NCBI RefSeq assembly: GCF_016859285.1
Contig: NC_053407.1
Coordinates: forward strand, 19,154,699-19,218,698
Direction of reading: 5' to 3'
DNA: 64,000 nt
Origin: Xiphias gladius
Taxonomy: Eukaryota > Chordata > Actinopteri > Istiophoriformes > Xiphiidae
In this document: positions 25,846 through 38,593 of the stretch, piece by piece
Numbering within the stretch: position 1 is the stretch's first letter
Layout of the letters: the number at the start of each line of letters is the position of its first letter
The notes under the pieces: model-generated
What the model saw: only the letters and a program-made list of their open reading frames with translations
The model's database searches: none
What the model was told of the DNA's origin: nothing
Made by a program: the position numbers and the translations under genes

Positions 25846-28800
25846 ATGAACTCCGTACTATCATCTGTTCGTTCCCTCATGCAAATGTTTGATGGCAAAG
25901 CACAAGAATTTATCACTGACATTGATAATGTCCACGTGGTTTGGCTTGAGGAGATCCAACAAGAAGCCAACCGCATGTTCTCAAGGTAGGCTTGAAGTAA
26001 TGTCCTAAAAATCGATTGAATATGATGTTAGGTCACTTGCTCTTTTCACAGGTGTCCATCTTCAGAAATCTGTTGCTCTGTGTAGTTCCTTGCTAGAATT
26101 GTTTTTAAGGTTTTACTTATGAAGCCATTTCTTTTTATTTCAGGGATTTTAATGCTGAACCAGAATTAATGCCAAAAACACCATCACAGAAAAAGAATAG
26201 TCGCAGGAAGCGTGTATCTTTGGGACGTCAGGAAGAAAATCAAGCAAAGCGAAGGTGTGTTGCTTTCATCAAGGTTTTAGTAAGGGCAGAATTTACCCAT
26301 TTCTTCAATCATGTTTTAAACATATTTTGCCTTTGTGTAAACAAATGTTCCTTTCCTGTCCAGGTTTTCAAAGGGAAAGCGCAGTAACCTCCGAGGCTCC
26401 TCTGTCAAATCACTGAACTTCATTGCTGAAGAAGGATCCATTCCTGAGCCCTCCTCTTCTGAAGCCAGCACCTCCACACAGCCTAAACGCACCACCCGCA
26501 AAAACAAACAGACAAAGCCAGAGGTGGCAGAGGATGTGAGCCATTCATCTCATGGCAGCTGTAAAACTGAAGAGGTGCAGAACAAGAAGCCCGAGCTGGC
26601 AGAGGAAGAAGAGGTGGACAATAATAAGGAGATGAACAATGCAGAAGTCCAGCCCAATGACGCATGTAGCACTGCCCAGTCTCCAGCTAAGATACCCTCA
26701 CCTGAGGTTGTTGTCAACATCTCACCAGCAGACCGCTTGTCCGCTGAGCTCGCTAAAAAGCCAGAACCCTCTCCTGGCCGTACAGCTGCTAAGATTGCAA
26801 TAGCCGGAGCTCAAAGCTCACGGCGGAGCTCGATGCGATGCTCCCTCAAACTACGTCACTCACTGGCTGGTCTGCGGCACAGTATGACGCAGGAGTCTGT
26901 TCGCCGTGCCTCTCGCCGTTCCATGCTTAAGAGGAAGGCAGCTCGCGTGGGAAACTCCACATGTAGCAGCAACATTAGTGGTGAGAAATGAGCCGTATTC
27001 TTCAGCACTTTGATTTTTCTTAAGCTATGTGTTATATCTAGCTGTTTTTTTTTTGTCTGATTGTAGAGGACTCTTGCCTGGACTCTGCAGAGGAAGAGGA
27101 TAAGGAGGCGTGAGTAATGAATCAAATTTTCTTTGGCAGGGATGAGTACATTGTCGTCTTTGTGGTAAAGAAAAATCATGTGTTTCGATCTAGAATATAA
27201 GCTATTTGTAACAGGAACTGGTAAATTAGTGTATGTAACTTTACACTTAGCTACATATGACTGGTCGTGAATTCTTTGTTGTTTTATTTTAAAGTGTTTC
27301 CTGACCATATTAATGTATTCTCTCCTATAGCATGTTAGAAGCTGGAACTGCAGACACAGAGGGTAATGCTGCAGCAGAGGAATCTAAAGGAACTCCAGAG
27401 GTATGAATATATGTATTTGTCTGTTAAAAGTCTCAATCTGAAACTAAACTTATCCCACATTTATTGATCAGCTGATGTTTTTATTTTACATCATTTCTAT
27501 CAAACAAATGCATACCCAGATTAAGCGGAGTATACATCCATCTGTTGGGCGCATTACTCGTTCTGTGGTTGCAAACTCTCCCACACTGGCACCCCCATCG
27601 TTGTTTGCCAGTGACCAGAAAGTGAGCACTCCCAACAAGAGAACAGGTATGGGAGCTCTCCATTTTGTTAATTGTTTAATTAGATTTTAGTCAATATTTC
27701 TCGTTGAATTCAAATAGGTATTAGTATCGGACAGTTTTGTACCAAAATGGAATTTGTGGATGCTAAATACATATTTGCATTTGTTTTTCAGTCGTCACTG
27801 AGAAGCCACAGACATCCCAGTCAGTCCGGAGGTGAGTGTGAGAGTGTTAGATATCGTATGATGGGTTGTTGTCCTGTCCCATTATACTCTCAGGATTTAT
27901 CTGTGGTCCTAAATGACAGAGGGGAGATTACTGTACTTTTTTATGTCTGCAGTGACATTAAAGGACAAATCAGCGTGTTGTGACTTTTTAAAAAAATGTT
28001 TTTTTCTGTGTCTCCAGGTCACGTCGCAGTACTAAACGTAAAGCACCAGACACTGTAGAGGAAAGTCCCACAAAGAGGTTCTCGCCTCCCAAGAAAAGTC
28101 AGAGTGTAAGATGCAAATATCTTGCTGAGTGTTAATGTTACAAAATGGAAAATGTGGGGACAGGTGTATAAAAAATAATGAGTGGATGTCTTAATCAAAT
28201 AGTAATGTTTTGGGACTTTTTCTCCTCTATTTTTAATACACAGACAATGAGGCCCAACATGAGATCATTCCTCCACACTGTGCAGAAGAATCAGCTGCTG
28301 ATGATGACTCCAAATTCCCTCGGCCGCACAGCTGTTATCAAGTCCTTTATTAAACACACCACTCCAATTAGGGCTGATCCTAAGGTAAGTTAAACTTTTA
28401 AGTCGTAGCAAAGCAACAACATTGTTGTAATTTTCCAAAGCTCGTTTTAGGTAAAACTGTAATTCATCTCCATATGTATTGTTGTAGGTTTTCGAATTTG
28501 AGCTCTCATAATTAGTGTTGATTACACAGGAGAAAATACTTAATAGCTAAACTCCACTGGCCAAAAACAGATGTGGCATTGCAGTGAATGTATAGTAAAT
28601 GGTATTGTATCTGCATAGCCATGGAAATTACTGCTTGTCAGCTTTGTGCATCCCTAAAACCATAATCTTTTGTATCTTTTTTTTTAAAATATATATATTT
28701 TGTAGCTTGCACAAATAAACAAGGAGAAATGCCAAAAATTAAATTTGAAATTGTTGCATTTGATAAAGTGCGTGTTCTTAAATTTTAAAATATATTATGG

Positions 28801-31800
28801 TTCCCTCTCTTTGAGCTGTCAAACTATGCGATCCTCTTATTTGGATGTTTTTGTTTTGTTTTTGTTTGTTTGTTTTTTCTCCCCTCCTCAGTTGAGTGGT
28901 GGTATAGTGGTAAGTGTAATGTTGAAGCACTGTATGTTGTTCATGGGCATCTGATGGTGTCTAATATCCCATTGTGCAACTTTATTAAATGTCTCCTCAT
29001 ATAGCACGTGCCTTTTTAGATAAGCCCCTTTCCCACATACACATTTAAACATAAATGTTTGGGCATTTCCTCTACATCAGAGCGGAAGTTAAGGCTCTGG
29101 CAGTTTGATGACTCAAGATTTAGAAAGATTTCTTCTAAATTTTGGCTCTACTGAGAATGGAAGCAGCAACTTTCCTGGATAAATCACTTAAGAAGTGAAA
29201 TTTTGTGTAGAATTAAACTGCTACAGTTTATGTACAGGAGACAGACCTACATGTAAACAACCGAAACTTGTCACAGTAATTGAACCCTGCAATTTTGCAG
29301 GGTTCATGTGTGAAAGGGGCCACTGGATAAACATTTTAACAACACCCCAAACTGCACTCATTAGTCGATGGTGTGTCTGATCCCACGGGTCACTAATGCT
29401 TATGCTTAGCAATCTCTTGTAACCTAACAACCCTTCAAACCACCTAAAATAGCTTTGGTAACCTCACTGTTTGTTGATGCTGAAACATGATTTGATCAGA
29501 AGTAGAAATTAAAGTAAAAATCCATCTTAACCAGAAGCCATTTTACTATGATCTTGGAGAGTTTAATTTGAGCTCACAGAGCTTCAAGGAATACCGTGGG
29601 TCATTGTAAAACGGCTGTGTGTGTGTGTCAGTGGATTAAGGTGCACTGGGTGAGGAGATCACACTGAGGGTTATGTAATTTTTCCTTTGGGGGGGGTCGT
29701 GTTTAAGAATAACTTGTTCAAGAATAACTTGTTCTTGTAATCATGTTCTGCTACCCCTGTTGGTGTTTGGACACTGTTGTGGGGGTGCACTGGGTGATTC
29801 TCTCTGTTGGTTTCTCTTTTTTTAGTGTTTGTGTTAGATGAACAATTGTTAAAGAAGATTTCTTACTGAAGGTACAACAGTAGCTGACCTTTTCTGGGCA
29901 ACAAAGCTTGTTTAAAGTGACACAAGATCTATCTTTAGAGTTTCACTCACCATTGAAAGCTGTAGGCTGTTAACCGAAGAGGTTTCTAGGTTTCCAGCAA
30001 CACCTTTATTTGTACTTCAGAGTATCTCCAGATCTTAAAGCATTCAATTCAGTTCCCTCAACAAAAAAGGTATTAGAAGGTTGTAAATCCTAACTTTTAT
30101 TTACAAAGGTCTTGAATATTTTTTTTTTTGCTTGCTTGCTGTAACTTTTGGCCATCAGGAGACAAAAACTTTGATTAACTAATGAATGATTTATTCTCAG
30201 TTGATTAATCCATCCATCGATTTTCTGTTGCTTATCTGGATCCAGGCATGGATGCATTATGAGGCAATAGGCTCCTGGGCATGGACAAGTATAAAGCCAC
30301 CGCTGCTTTATAGGACTCCCAGACTGAAAGAGACACAAAACGACTACAGTAATCTTTTTGTGTCTCTTTGTGGTCGTTTTGTATCTCTAGTTTTGCCTGT
30401 CTTTGACGTCTTTTACCTGAGCTTTGACTTTCAAACAAGAAATGTTACGTCACTTCATACAGAGGCTCTAGCCCAGCAGCCGCCTGTGCCCCCAGGCCTT
30501 TTCATTAATCTATACATTAATTATGTTAGTAGGGATTATTGTTACATACAGCTGGGAGATACTGACAGGAATGTAATACAAATGTCAATAAATTAATCTA
30601 CTTAATAAATAATTGCACTGGATTGTATTCTATATGTATGACAAAGGTCTTAAATTTAATTGGATGAAATTGCAGGAACTCCGCATTTGCTCGGTTGAAA
30701 CTGTTTAGAGACCAGTAATCACTGGTCAGGAAATCTCCCTGATATCATGTATCCCTACTGTTCAATAATATGAACATGAACATAAACTTGCCCAAACTCT
30801 TTTAGACCATGGAAATAGCCCAAAGTCTGTTAGGATGGATTTTTTTTCTCTGGTGTTTATTCTGGGAGTCGATCTTTGATGTTTGCCGCTTATTACAGTG
30901 TGTTTTTAATTAAGCGTTTTCTGACAGCATACACTTCCTAAATTCTATTTATGGTATTCTCTCCTTGATTTCTTTTTCCAGACAAAAGAGCGTCACAAAC
31001 TGGAAGCACTTAAAAAGAAGCAGGAGCAAGAGGAGGAAAGGATGAAGAAAATGGAGGAGGAGAAGAAAAAGAAACAGGAGGAACTTAAAAGGTTAACACT
31101 CAGTGTCTTACAGATGTATAACACTCTGACTGGACAGTTTAGTAATATATTCATCTTTTTTCATTTTTCCTACCAATTGCTACTTTTTATATTATAACAT
31201 ATTATAATTTTTAAAATTTGTGTTCTAGGAAGAGGGATGAGAGGCTAAGGAGGGTTTTTGAGGCCAAAGTAAAAGAAGAGCAGAGGGAGGAAGAAAAGAA
31301 AAAGAAGATTGAGCAAAAAATGGCTCAGATTGATGAGAAAAATGATAAGGTATGCCACGTGGATTCTGCCTCAAAACAGATTGGTCTCCTCAAAATGGAT
31401 TGAAGCCTGTTGTCTCATCTTTGCTGTTGTGCCTCTTCACGTAGCGTATGGCAGAGGAGAAGGCCAAGAAGAAGGGGGCCATTAAACGCCAAGAAGAGCT
31501 GGAGCAGAAGAAAAAGTTGGATGAGGAGGCTCGGCGGAGGAAGATTCAGCAAGCAGTGAGATTACGCTTTTTTATTATTTTATTCCTTTGTTCAATGTAA
31601 CCATACCAACTGATGAGTAATTTGTACACACTTTATTACTGCACCTAAGTAACTTAAATTATTTTTGCCTTTACACATTGCAATCAGACATTTTCTTATG
31701 TTGTATGTGTTTCTTAAAACTTAAGGAGGAGGAGAAGCGGCAGCAGGAGTCACTGGCCAAAAAGAAGGCCGAGGAGGAGGAACAGCGAGCTCGTAAGGTG

Positions 31801-32426
31801 GCTGAAGCTCGCAGAGCACTTGAACTGAAGAGGGAGCAGGAGCGGGAGAGGGAGAGGGAGCTGGAGAGAGAACGACAAGCTGCTGCTGAAAGGTCTTCTG
31901 TTGTCCTAAAAAATAGTGCCATAAGAGCTCGTTTACAAACTGAGTAGCCTAATTATCTTTTGAACGTGGTAAAGGAGTATTGAACTGATGCTTGCACTGG
32001 TGAAGGCAGTAAGAAAAATTTGTATTTACTTTTTTTTTTTTTCCCCAGGGAGCGAGTGGAAAAAGAAAAAGCTCTCGCTCTGCAGCGTGAACTTGAAAGA
32101 GCAGCGAGAGAGAAAGAGAGGAGAGAACTGGAGGAGAAAAGAAAACTGGTAAGAAACATGTGTCTGAAAGGTGATGTTTAGCAGTCCATATTAAACTTCG
32201 TTTACAGTGCATGGACGTCAGATGATGCGTAACAAAGTTCAAGTAGTTACATGGTTAGAAGACACAGAATGTAGCATACACACATCAGGACAGATGATAC
32301 CTTACCCAAAATTTATGTGGCTGTGACTGGTTACTTCTATTTGATCTCACCATTAGAATCCATTGTAACTGAAAAGGTATCAGAAGTCTGCATGATGGAA
32401 AGTGTGTATGTATGTCTGTGTGTGTG

Positions 32427-32457
<31 letters not shown>

Positions 32458-35400
32458 TTTTTTTAAACACTCAAACTCAGATCAATCTTGCAGGATAGCC
32501 TACCTAGACTTTTCACATTGATTATATGCTTATTTGCTGTTATCATGAAGGTAACTGGTCTTTTTACGAGAAGCGATTGGTGATAGAAGATAGGTGGTAA
32601 AGAACTTAGGAAAAGCAGGTTCTATTTTAACAAAAACTTAAATGAACTGAAATGATTTTTATAATATTTATTTGGTTAAACGTTTCATCTGTTTCATGCC
32701 ACTTATTGAGGTCCAGGTTGCATCAGTATAGTATTAAAAAAAAAAAAATCTTAAACTTTAACTTGAACACTGCAGAACCCGTGTTTATTGAGTTACTGCT
32801 GATTAAAGGGACACTTTTGGGAAATCAGTTTGTTGCTGACTAAATTTAAACCTCCATATAACTGTGTAGCAATGTCCATGTTTACCCTGATGAAACGACT
32901 CCGTGTACAAGTAGTTCACTCCTATTTTAAAGTTACTGTATTAAGATTTTAAGCAGCAGGGTTCCTTACTCCGGCTGCTCCCTGCCGTCTGGTGATTGAT
33001 GTGCGTTTTGTTCCTGCAGGAGGAGCAGCAGAGGTTAGCTGCACAAGAGAAAGCTGCCAAAGAGAGAGAAGCTGCTAAGCAGAGAGAGGCTGCTGCTAAA
33101 CAGGCTGCTAATACACAGGTAAACCAGCCACGGAAAATAATACTTAGTCATGGTAAAATAGCACAGTGAAACATTAGCAAAATTTGACATGAAGGTTAAT
33201 TATTCTTGATTTTAAAGGGGCTGTTTAGCCAAATTACAGAAATATTTTCTCACTTCGTCTAGCCATGCAGATACTTATTCATTGGGCTTAATTGATGAGT
33301 TCCTTTTTAAAAATGTTTTGTGTGTGTTCTCTGGACTGTGTAGTGTTATATGGTTGAGCAAACTTTTTAAAGTCCATAATAATGCAGAAACCAAAGACAC
33401 TGGAACATGTAAACTGAACTTTTTCTAATTATCTTGATTTTTATTTATTTTTTTTACAGAAGTAACAACACATTACATTTTATCGGAGATATGAAATAAC
33501 CATTTAATAACTGAAGGCAATCTTATTAATGATGTAATAACTAAATGTACTTACATACACTCTCTCAATCTCTCCCACTGCCGTCTGTAATGAAGGCTGC
33601 TGCTGGTCTGAATGTGACTGTGGATATCGAGGTAAGACGGCTTTCACCTTAAGCCTTGGTTAAACACATGGACACAATGGAATTAAAGATTTAAGAAAAA
33701 ATGTCATGTGGATGTCAGGCAAGAAAAAGACTGGGTTTGTGTGTAATTGGGCAGTGTCTATAACTATTTAGTGACAGTGTTAATTCACATGGATCATTTA
33801 CCTGAATGTTTAAAGGTCTCTGTGAGGGCTTTGTCTCTGCTGGTTTGTTAAGCAGTGGTGAAAACACATTTACCGCTTTTCTCCTTGATCTTTTCAGCAC
33901 TCTGTAATGAGAACACCAGTAGGAAAAGGTGGTGGCCTCAATGTGACCGTGGATATTGAGGTAAAATTTTAATTATGTACAGGCATCTCATCAATTTCTA
34001 TCTTGAAACATGATAGAACTAATTTCTCATCAGAGTAAAGCCTCAATAATTCTTTTTATCCTCCTCCTGCAGCAATCACCACAGTCATACTCCATCACTC
34101 CAAAGGGCGGCAACAAACCTCAAATGACGTCCAAAAATCCAGATGATTATGGGATGGACCAGAACAGTGATGACTCTACTGATGATGAATCTGCCCCGAG
34201 GAAACCTATTCCATCCTGGGCAGAAGGTATGTGTGAATTAGCGTAATTGACATTTATTATGATGATGTTCAGTGTCTTCAGTCTCCCAAACTGCTACAAT
34301 GTTGTTGTTTTTCATTAGTGCAGTGACAATAGACAAGGTTGAAACTAATGTTCATTAAACCCCTACCCCAAACAGCGACTGTCCAGTCACAGTTTAGCAG
34401 CCATATTTGGATTTCTCCTCATGTTGAAGCAATGTGCATGGGACTGTAGTAAGACAGAGGAGGGTGGTGTCTCTTTCAGAATTTCCAAAAACAAGAGCAT
34501 AGATGTAAGGAATGGGTTAAACATTGTGTTTATCTACCCTAACGTCACCTTCAAACGTTAGCATATCCAGCTAACTAGCTGATTGCCTGCTGTAGTAACT
34601 GAGTGTTACTCCCAAGACCAAGAGACAACATAATCTTAACTAACTAGATTGGTTTGTGGCTTTACGTTAAGTCCTGATCATGACTAGCATGTCTACCGTG
34701 TAGTAGTTCCCTACTGTGTGGCAGATTGTCCTGAGTGCTGTCAGAGTTTAGGTTGATGTTAGCACCTCTGCCCGCCTTTTTTAATTTGATTTAAGGGATA
34801 TTATACTCGAGCTAGTGTTAATGTTTGCCGAAAAGATCAGGTAGTCTTAATTCTGAAAAATCCTAAAAATCCTTTTTTATAATGTTGAGACTGAAAACAT
34901 GTTGTTTAGCAATACAACAAATATCTAAGCCAAGAGAGTTATTGTAGAATGAATCTAGCTCTACCCCTCAGAACAAGAACGACACATCTTGTTCATCCTC
35001 TGTGTGGAACATCAACTGGTGAAATTACTGACACATTAACCGAAACATGCCACTCGAGCCCCTTTTTAGTATGATTCAGCTGGTAACAGTACAAAGACAG
35101 CCAGAGACAGCATTTTCAACAGACTCATGGAGCTAAAGTTAACTGAGTTACCCACAGCTGATAAAAGCCTGCAACAGTTGTCGTTTCAGCCGACGAAATC
35201 GATGGTCACAGGTCGCAAATGAGAAACCTGCTTTTGTCAACCTCTGAAATCAAGGACATAACTAACAAGGTCATAACTAGGGCTGGTGGGGTTTAGTGAA
35301 CAGTCAGCTGTAATATTGTTGGTGAGATTGTAAATGTTAGATGCCTGTTACACTTTTTTATACAAGCCTATTTGTTGTATGTATGTGATTTCAGTCTCAT

Positions 35401-35629
35401 GTTGTGTAGTCCTAAGTGAAAACATCGTTTTCAATTGTTTTTCCCCCTCCCAGGTCCTAACCTGCAGCAGATAATTATGAAGCAGTACTTCAATCCTCCT
35501 GATATAGACTCTTTCTTTGGAGCAATTGAACCACCAAGACTGGAAAACATCTTTTACAAGAGCAAGCCTCGCTATTTTAAACGCACTAGCTCTGCCGTGT
35601 GGCACTCGCCACCAATTGGAACCAAGTAA
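25846..35629 (+). CDS. incenp: Inner centromere protein (INCENP)
   Basis: Scaffold of the chromosomal passenger complex: the N-terminus binds survivin and borealin, the C-terminal IN-box binds and activates Aurora B. Coding exons: 25846-25985, 26144-26254, 26364-26980, 27067-27109, 27331-27400, 27520-27646, 27792-27831, 28018-28105, 28244-28384, 30982-31091, 31229-31349, 31445-31555, 31726-31892, 32049-32148, 33020-33118, 33596-33631, 33898-33960, 34073-34226, 35454-35629. Phases close to 837 residues plus TAA. N-terminus: [17 protein letters not shown] (passenger-complex helix). The middle is Ser/Arg/Lys-rich and probably disordered. From about residue 450 there is a very long Glu/Lys/Arg-rich single-helix segment. 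The C-terminus has the IN-box: [35 protein letters not shown], with the TSS motif that Aurora B phosphorylates. The exons at 33596 and 33898 both encode [12 protein letters not shown] 25846 (ACCATGA context) is the first possible start. Confidence 0.95.
28385..30981 (+). other. Large incenp intron 10 with repeats
   Basis: 2.6 kb between the exons ending at 28384 and starting at 30982. It holds an inverted-repeat element (29024-29320), a tandem copy of AAGAATAACTTGTTC around 29705-29735, and a CATCCATCGATTTTCTGTTG phrase near 30210 typical of fish dispersed repeats. No exon is needed: phase is preserved across it. Confidence 0.7.
29024..29320. mobile_element. MITE-like element, GCCCCTTTC ends
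   Basis: The left end GCCCCTTTCCCACATACA and the complement of the right end GCCCCTTTCACACATGAA match at 15 of 18 bases, about 300 bp apart. The interior is non-coding. Flanks share GATAA, but a full target duplication is not clear. Confidence 0.55.
32417..32464. repeat. (GT)n then T-run
   Basis: About 12 GT repeats running directly into about 25 T in an incenp intron. On the minus strand this gives a Lys/His/Thr repeat shadow frame. Confidence 0.9.
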
Positions 35630-35696
35630 TGTCTGTACACTGATAGGCGTACACACTACTGTATAAAGTTAAATTTTTGCTTTAAAGTCTGTTTCC

Positions 35697-35702
35697 AATA
35701 AA
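35697..35702 (+). terminator. Polyadenylation signal AATAAA (incenp)
   Basis: AATAAA 68 bases after the incenp stop, followed by T-rich sequence. The resulting 3' UTR would be short. Confidence 0.7.
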
Positions 35703-35719
35703 GTAACTTTTTTTTTTTC

Positions 35720-37199
35720 TGAATGTTTTTTCCAATGTTAATTTGTGTTTAAGGTTTTTAGGCATCAGCATTTTAGGAATATTGTTACCAGTATGAAAAA
35801 TCTCATGGATTTAAGTGATACATATGTGATGAGACGGATGCTTCAAACTTGTACTTGAAAATTAGTCTGTATTATAACCCAGTAAGATCTGAACGTTTGA
35901 TGATCAGTGAAAACTTTGATTTGTATGTGTACTGACTGTAAATCATAGAATTCCCATGTTTGGGATTTGTCAAGTGCATTAAAATGGTTGATTGCGCCAA
36001 AATATTGTGCAGGTTGCAGCTTTTAAGTGGTTTGATACCAGACACCTAAGAGATATATATGCTTGTCACAGGCTGTGGTGTTGGGCCTGCAGCTGAAAAT
36101 GTTTGACCTGCTGCACATCTTCAGTTTTCCCTCATTTTGACTTATAATCCCTGTGCTCAGCTTTAAGGTTGGTGGAGCTTTAATAAATGTTATTTGTCCC
36201 ACCCACCGGGTACCAAGATGTCAATCTAACAGGTCTGCACCCACACAGTCCTAAATCAGTCTAAATAAGAGCAGATGTCTGAGTATACCATACGTGTGCA
36301 GGGCCTTTAAATAAAACTGAGTAATATACTTCAACCAGCTTGTGGTGATGAGAGACGGCCGCATCGTCTTATCCCAGCAGGTCTTTTTCACGGCGCACAT
36401 TCTTACTTGAAAACCAGATGGAACAGATCACATTAATGCTGGTTCAGTCCAATTTAGCAGCAAGTCGTGGCAGGGAGGCAGCCTGCACAACACCAGGAAT
36501 GAGGTCATTTATAATGTTGTTATTTACGCCTGGCGTGTCCGACCGAGTCTGCAATAGAGAAGGTCTGCTTTTAAATGATCTCATGTCACCCGCCAGCCCA
36601 GAGCAACATGACTTAACATTCAGTTTTTCCCCTTCAAAGTACGTGGACTGTTCTGCTGAAAGCCAGTAACCGTTACTTTTTCCAGCAGGGATGAAAAGTG
36701 CTCGGAGAAATGGAGGCTTGAACAAATGCACTTCCATGATAACTGGCCGAATTAATCCGCTGAGGAAGGTCTGCTGTGTGTCTGTGTCAAAAATGACACA
36801 AACTACAGTCAAATCTAGAGACAGTGTAACTCCCACTTTATGAAAATATCAAAATCTCCAATTTCCATCAGAAATAAACGCGTGGAAATACAGAAAAAAA
36901 AGACGTTCCGTATAACTGCAAAACTTGCCTGAGAATCATGACATTTTAAAGTTTTCTCCACTATAAAAGTAAATTATTGATAGTTGTCATTAAGTCCAAT
37001 GGGACATAGCAATCAGGAGCTGCTAGTACTGAATTCGGCGTAATTGGTTTTACAAAATGTAAACAAATACAGATTTAAAAAAAAAAACGGGGCTCAATTT
37101 TGCAGCCCACAACATTATAATTCCTGTTTCTTGTAAAAGTTTACATCCGTTCATATACGTGAAGACTTTTAACGTTTAATGTAACATTATACAAAAAAG
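35720..37199. other. Intergenic region between incenp and fth1
   Basis: No recognisable gene. AT-rich, with a short block of somewhat higher complexity around 36340-36720 that I cannot assign. Confidence 0.5.
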
Positions 37200-37456
37200 A
37201 CTTCGTAGAAAAAATGGTATTTTTGCGAAGATCGGGGGTTTTCCGGACTCTGCTCGGGATACCGTTTGTCGGTCAAATCTGGCAACACGGGCGGCGCAAG
37301 CGTCGATGCAGGGGGGCGCGACCTAGCGTTGTATACAAATCGGTAGCGTTAGCTGGTCCGCCGGTCACCGTATGTCGCAGGAAATTTGAGGTCGCGCGTA
37401 CCGGACTGCTATACAAATATTTTACGCCCGCGAAAAGTCGGAGATCGACAAACCAG
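37200..37456 (+). promoter_or_regulatory. Probable fth1 promoter and 5' UTR exon
   Basis: CpG-rich block in AT-rich surroundings, ending in a donor ACCAG/GTAGGTTTG (GT at 37457). The fth1 start codon lies two bases after an acceptor (AG at 38590-38591), so the 5' UTR must come from an upstream exon and this is the best candidate. It contains an ATG-initiated frame from 37214. No CAGTG loop of an iron-responsive element is present in it. Confidence 0.5.
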
Positions 37457-38593
37457 GTAGGTTTGTGTAACAGCTCGATGCCCAGCCAGCCTGTAAGGCG
37501 ACACCTGTCGTGCTGTTGTCTCTGGGTTTCACGAATTGACGGACATTTGGTTGCCAACTGTGTTGGGAAACGTTATTGATCGTTTGTAAAGTATCTTGTG
37601 GCTACCGCCAGTTAGCCGCCGAGTGTGGTAGAATAACATGGCTCATTGATAAAGTTTAATGTTATCGCCAGTCAAGGCTACTTTTCCCTTTTATTTTTTG
37701 TATTGAAGTTGGCCACCATGTTAGCAAGCCTGGCCATCATTTATCATTCCACCTTGACCTAACGTCTGTTTTCATAAGCAGCTAAACAGTCTCTGTCTTC
37801 ATCTTAGTATCCGCGGTTTTGTTAAAAAAAAAAAAAAAAAATCTTTATTAGCTGCATATCGAAGACAAAAGTGTTTATTCAGCCAGGTTACCGGTGGCTT
37901 TGACCGGTAGTGTCTCACTTAAACGCACACGTTATGTCGGTTTACCAGGTTTTCAGTCGGTTTTTGTTTTTCTTGTTAGAAGGTAGTGGTTCACGGTGAG
38001 GTGGTTTTTTTTACCTGAGAAGCTGCTGCGTGTAAACTAACAAGTTGAATGTCAGATATTTTAAAACTCCACTCGCTGTATCAGTGTTCAAGGCAGAAAT
38101 CTCAAGGACAGATAAAACCTGTGCAAGTAAGCCCCAAAATGAATAGCGTGGATAGAGCCAATGAATGCTGGATAGCAGTTAACTTCTTAATTCACTGGTG
38201 TGCATGTTCTCATAAAGGTGCTGTCTTTTTCTGGGAAACCATTGATTCGGGTTCAGCCGCAGCTTCAGTGACAGAGTCTGATGTTTAGTGAGAAGAGTAA
38301 TGTGTCAGGTGATGTTGGCAGTCGATGCTGGAGGGGGTAAGGTATCATCGGCCAATGTCAGCTACGGTCTAACGTGCATTTGTCCTTGTCTTGATTGTTG
38401 GTGGTTCACAATGCAACGCAGGCTGCATCAGCAGAGCTCAAGTACCCGTCCAGGTCTTTTATTAGCAGTTGTCTGTAAGGTCTTTGTTTGTCATACTTGC
38501 AAAATGTGCCTGTCCAATTATGTACTGCTCTAAATTTGACCGGCAGAAGAGTGTCAGTTCTCTCACTTATTCATTGTTATAATCTGTACAGAA

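Noticed and set aside
31671-32242. Minus-strand Ser/Leu-rich open frames
   Set aside because: They are antisense translations of the Glu/Lys/Arg-rich helical exons of incenp.
37214-37579. 121-codon + strand open frame as an independent gene
   Set aside because: It reads through a good splice donor at 37456 and matches no known protein. It is treated only as a possible upstream ORF.
38082-38087. CAGTGT resembling an iron-responsive element loop upstream of fth1
   Set aside because: The five bases before (TGTAT) cannot pair with the five after (TCAAG), and there is no bulged C in the right place.
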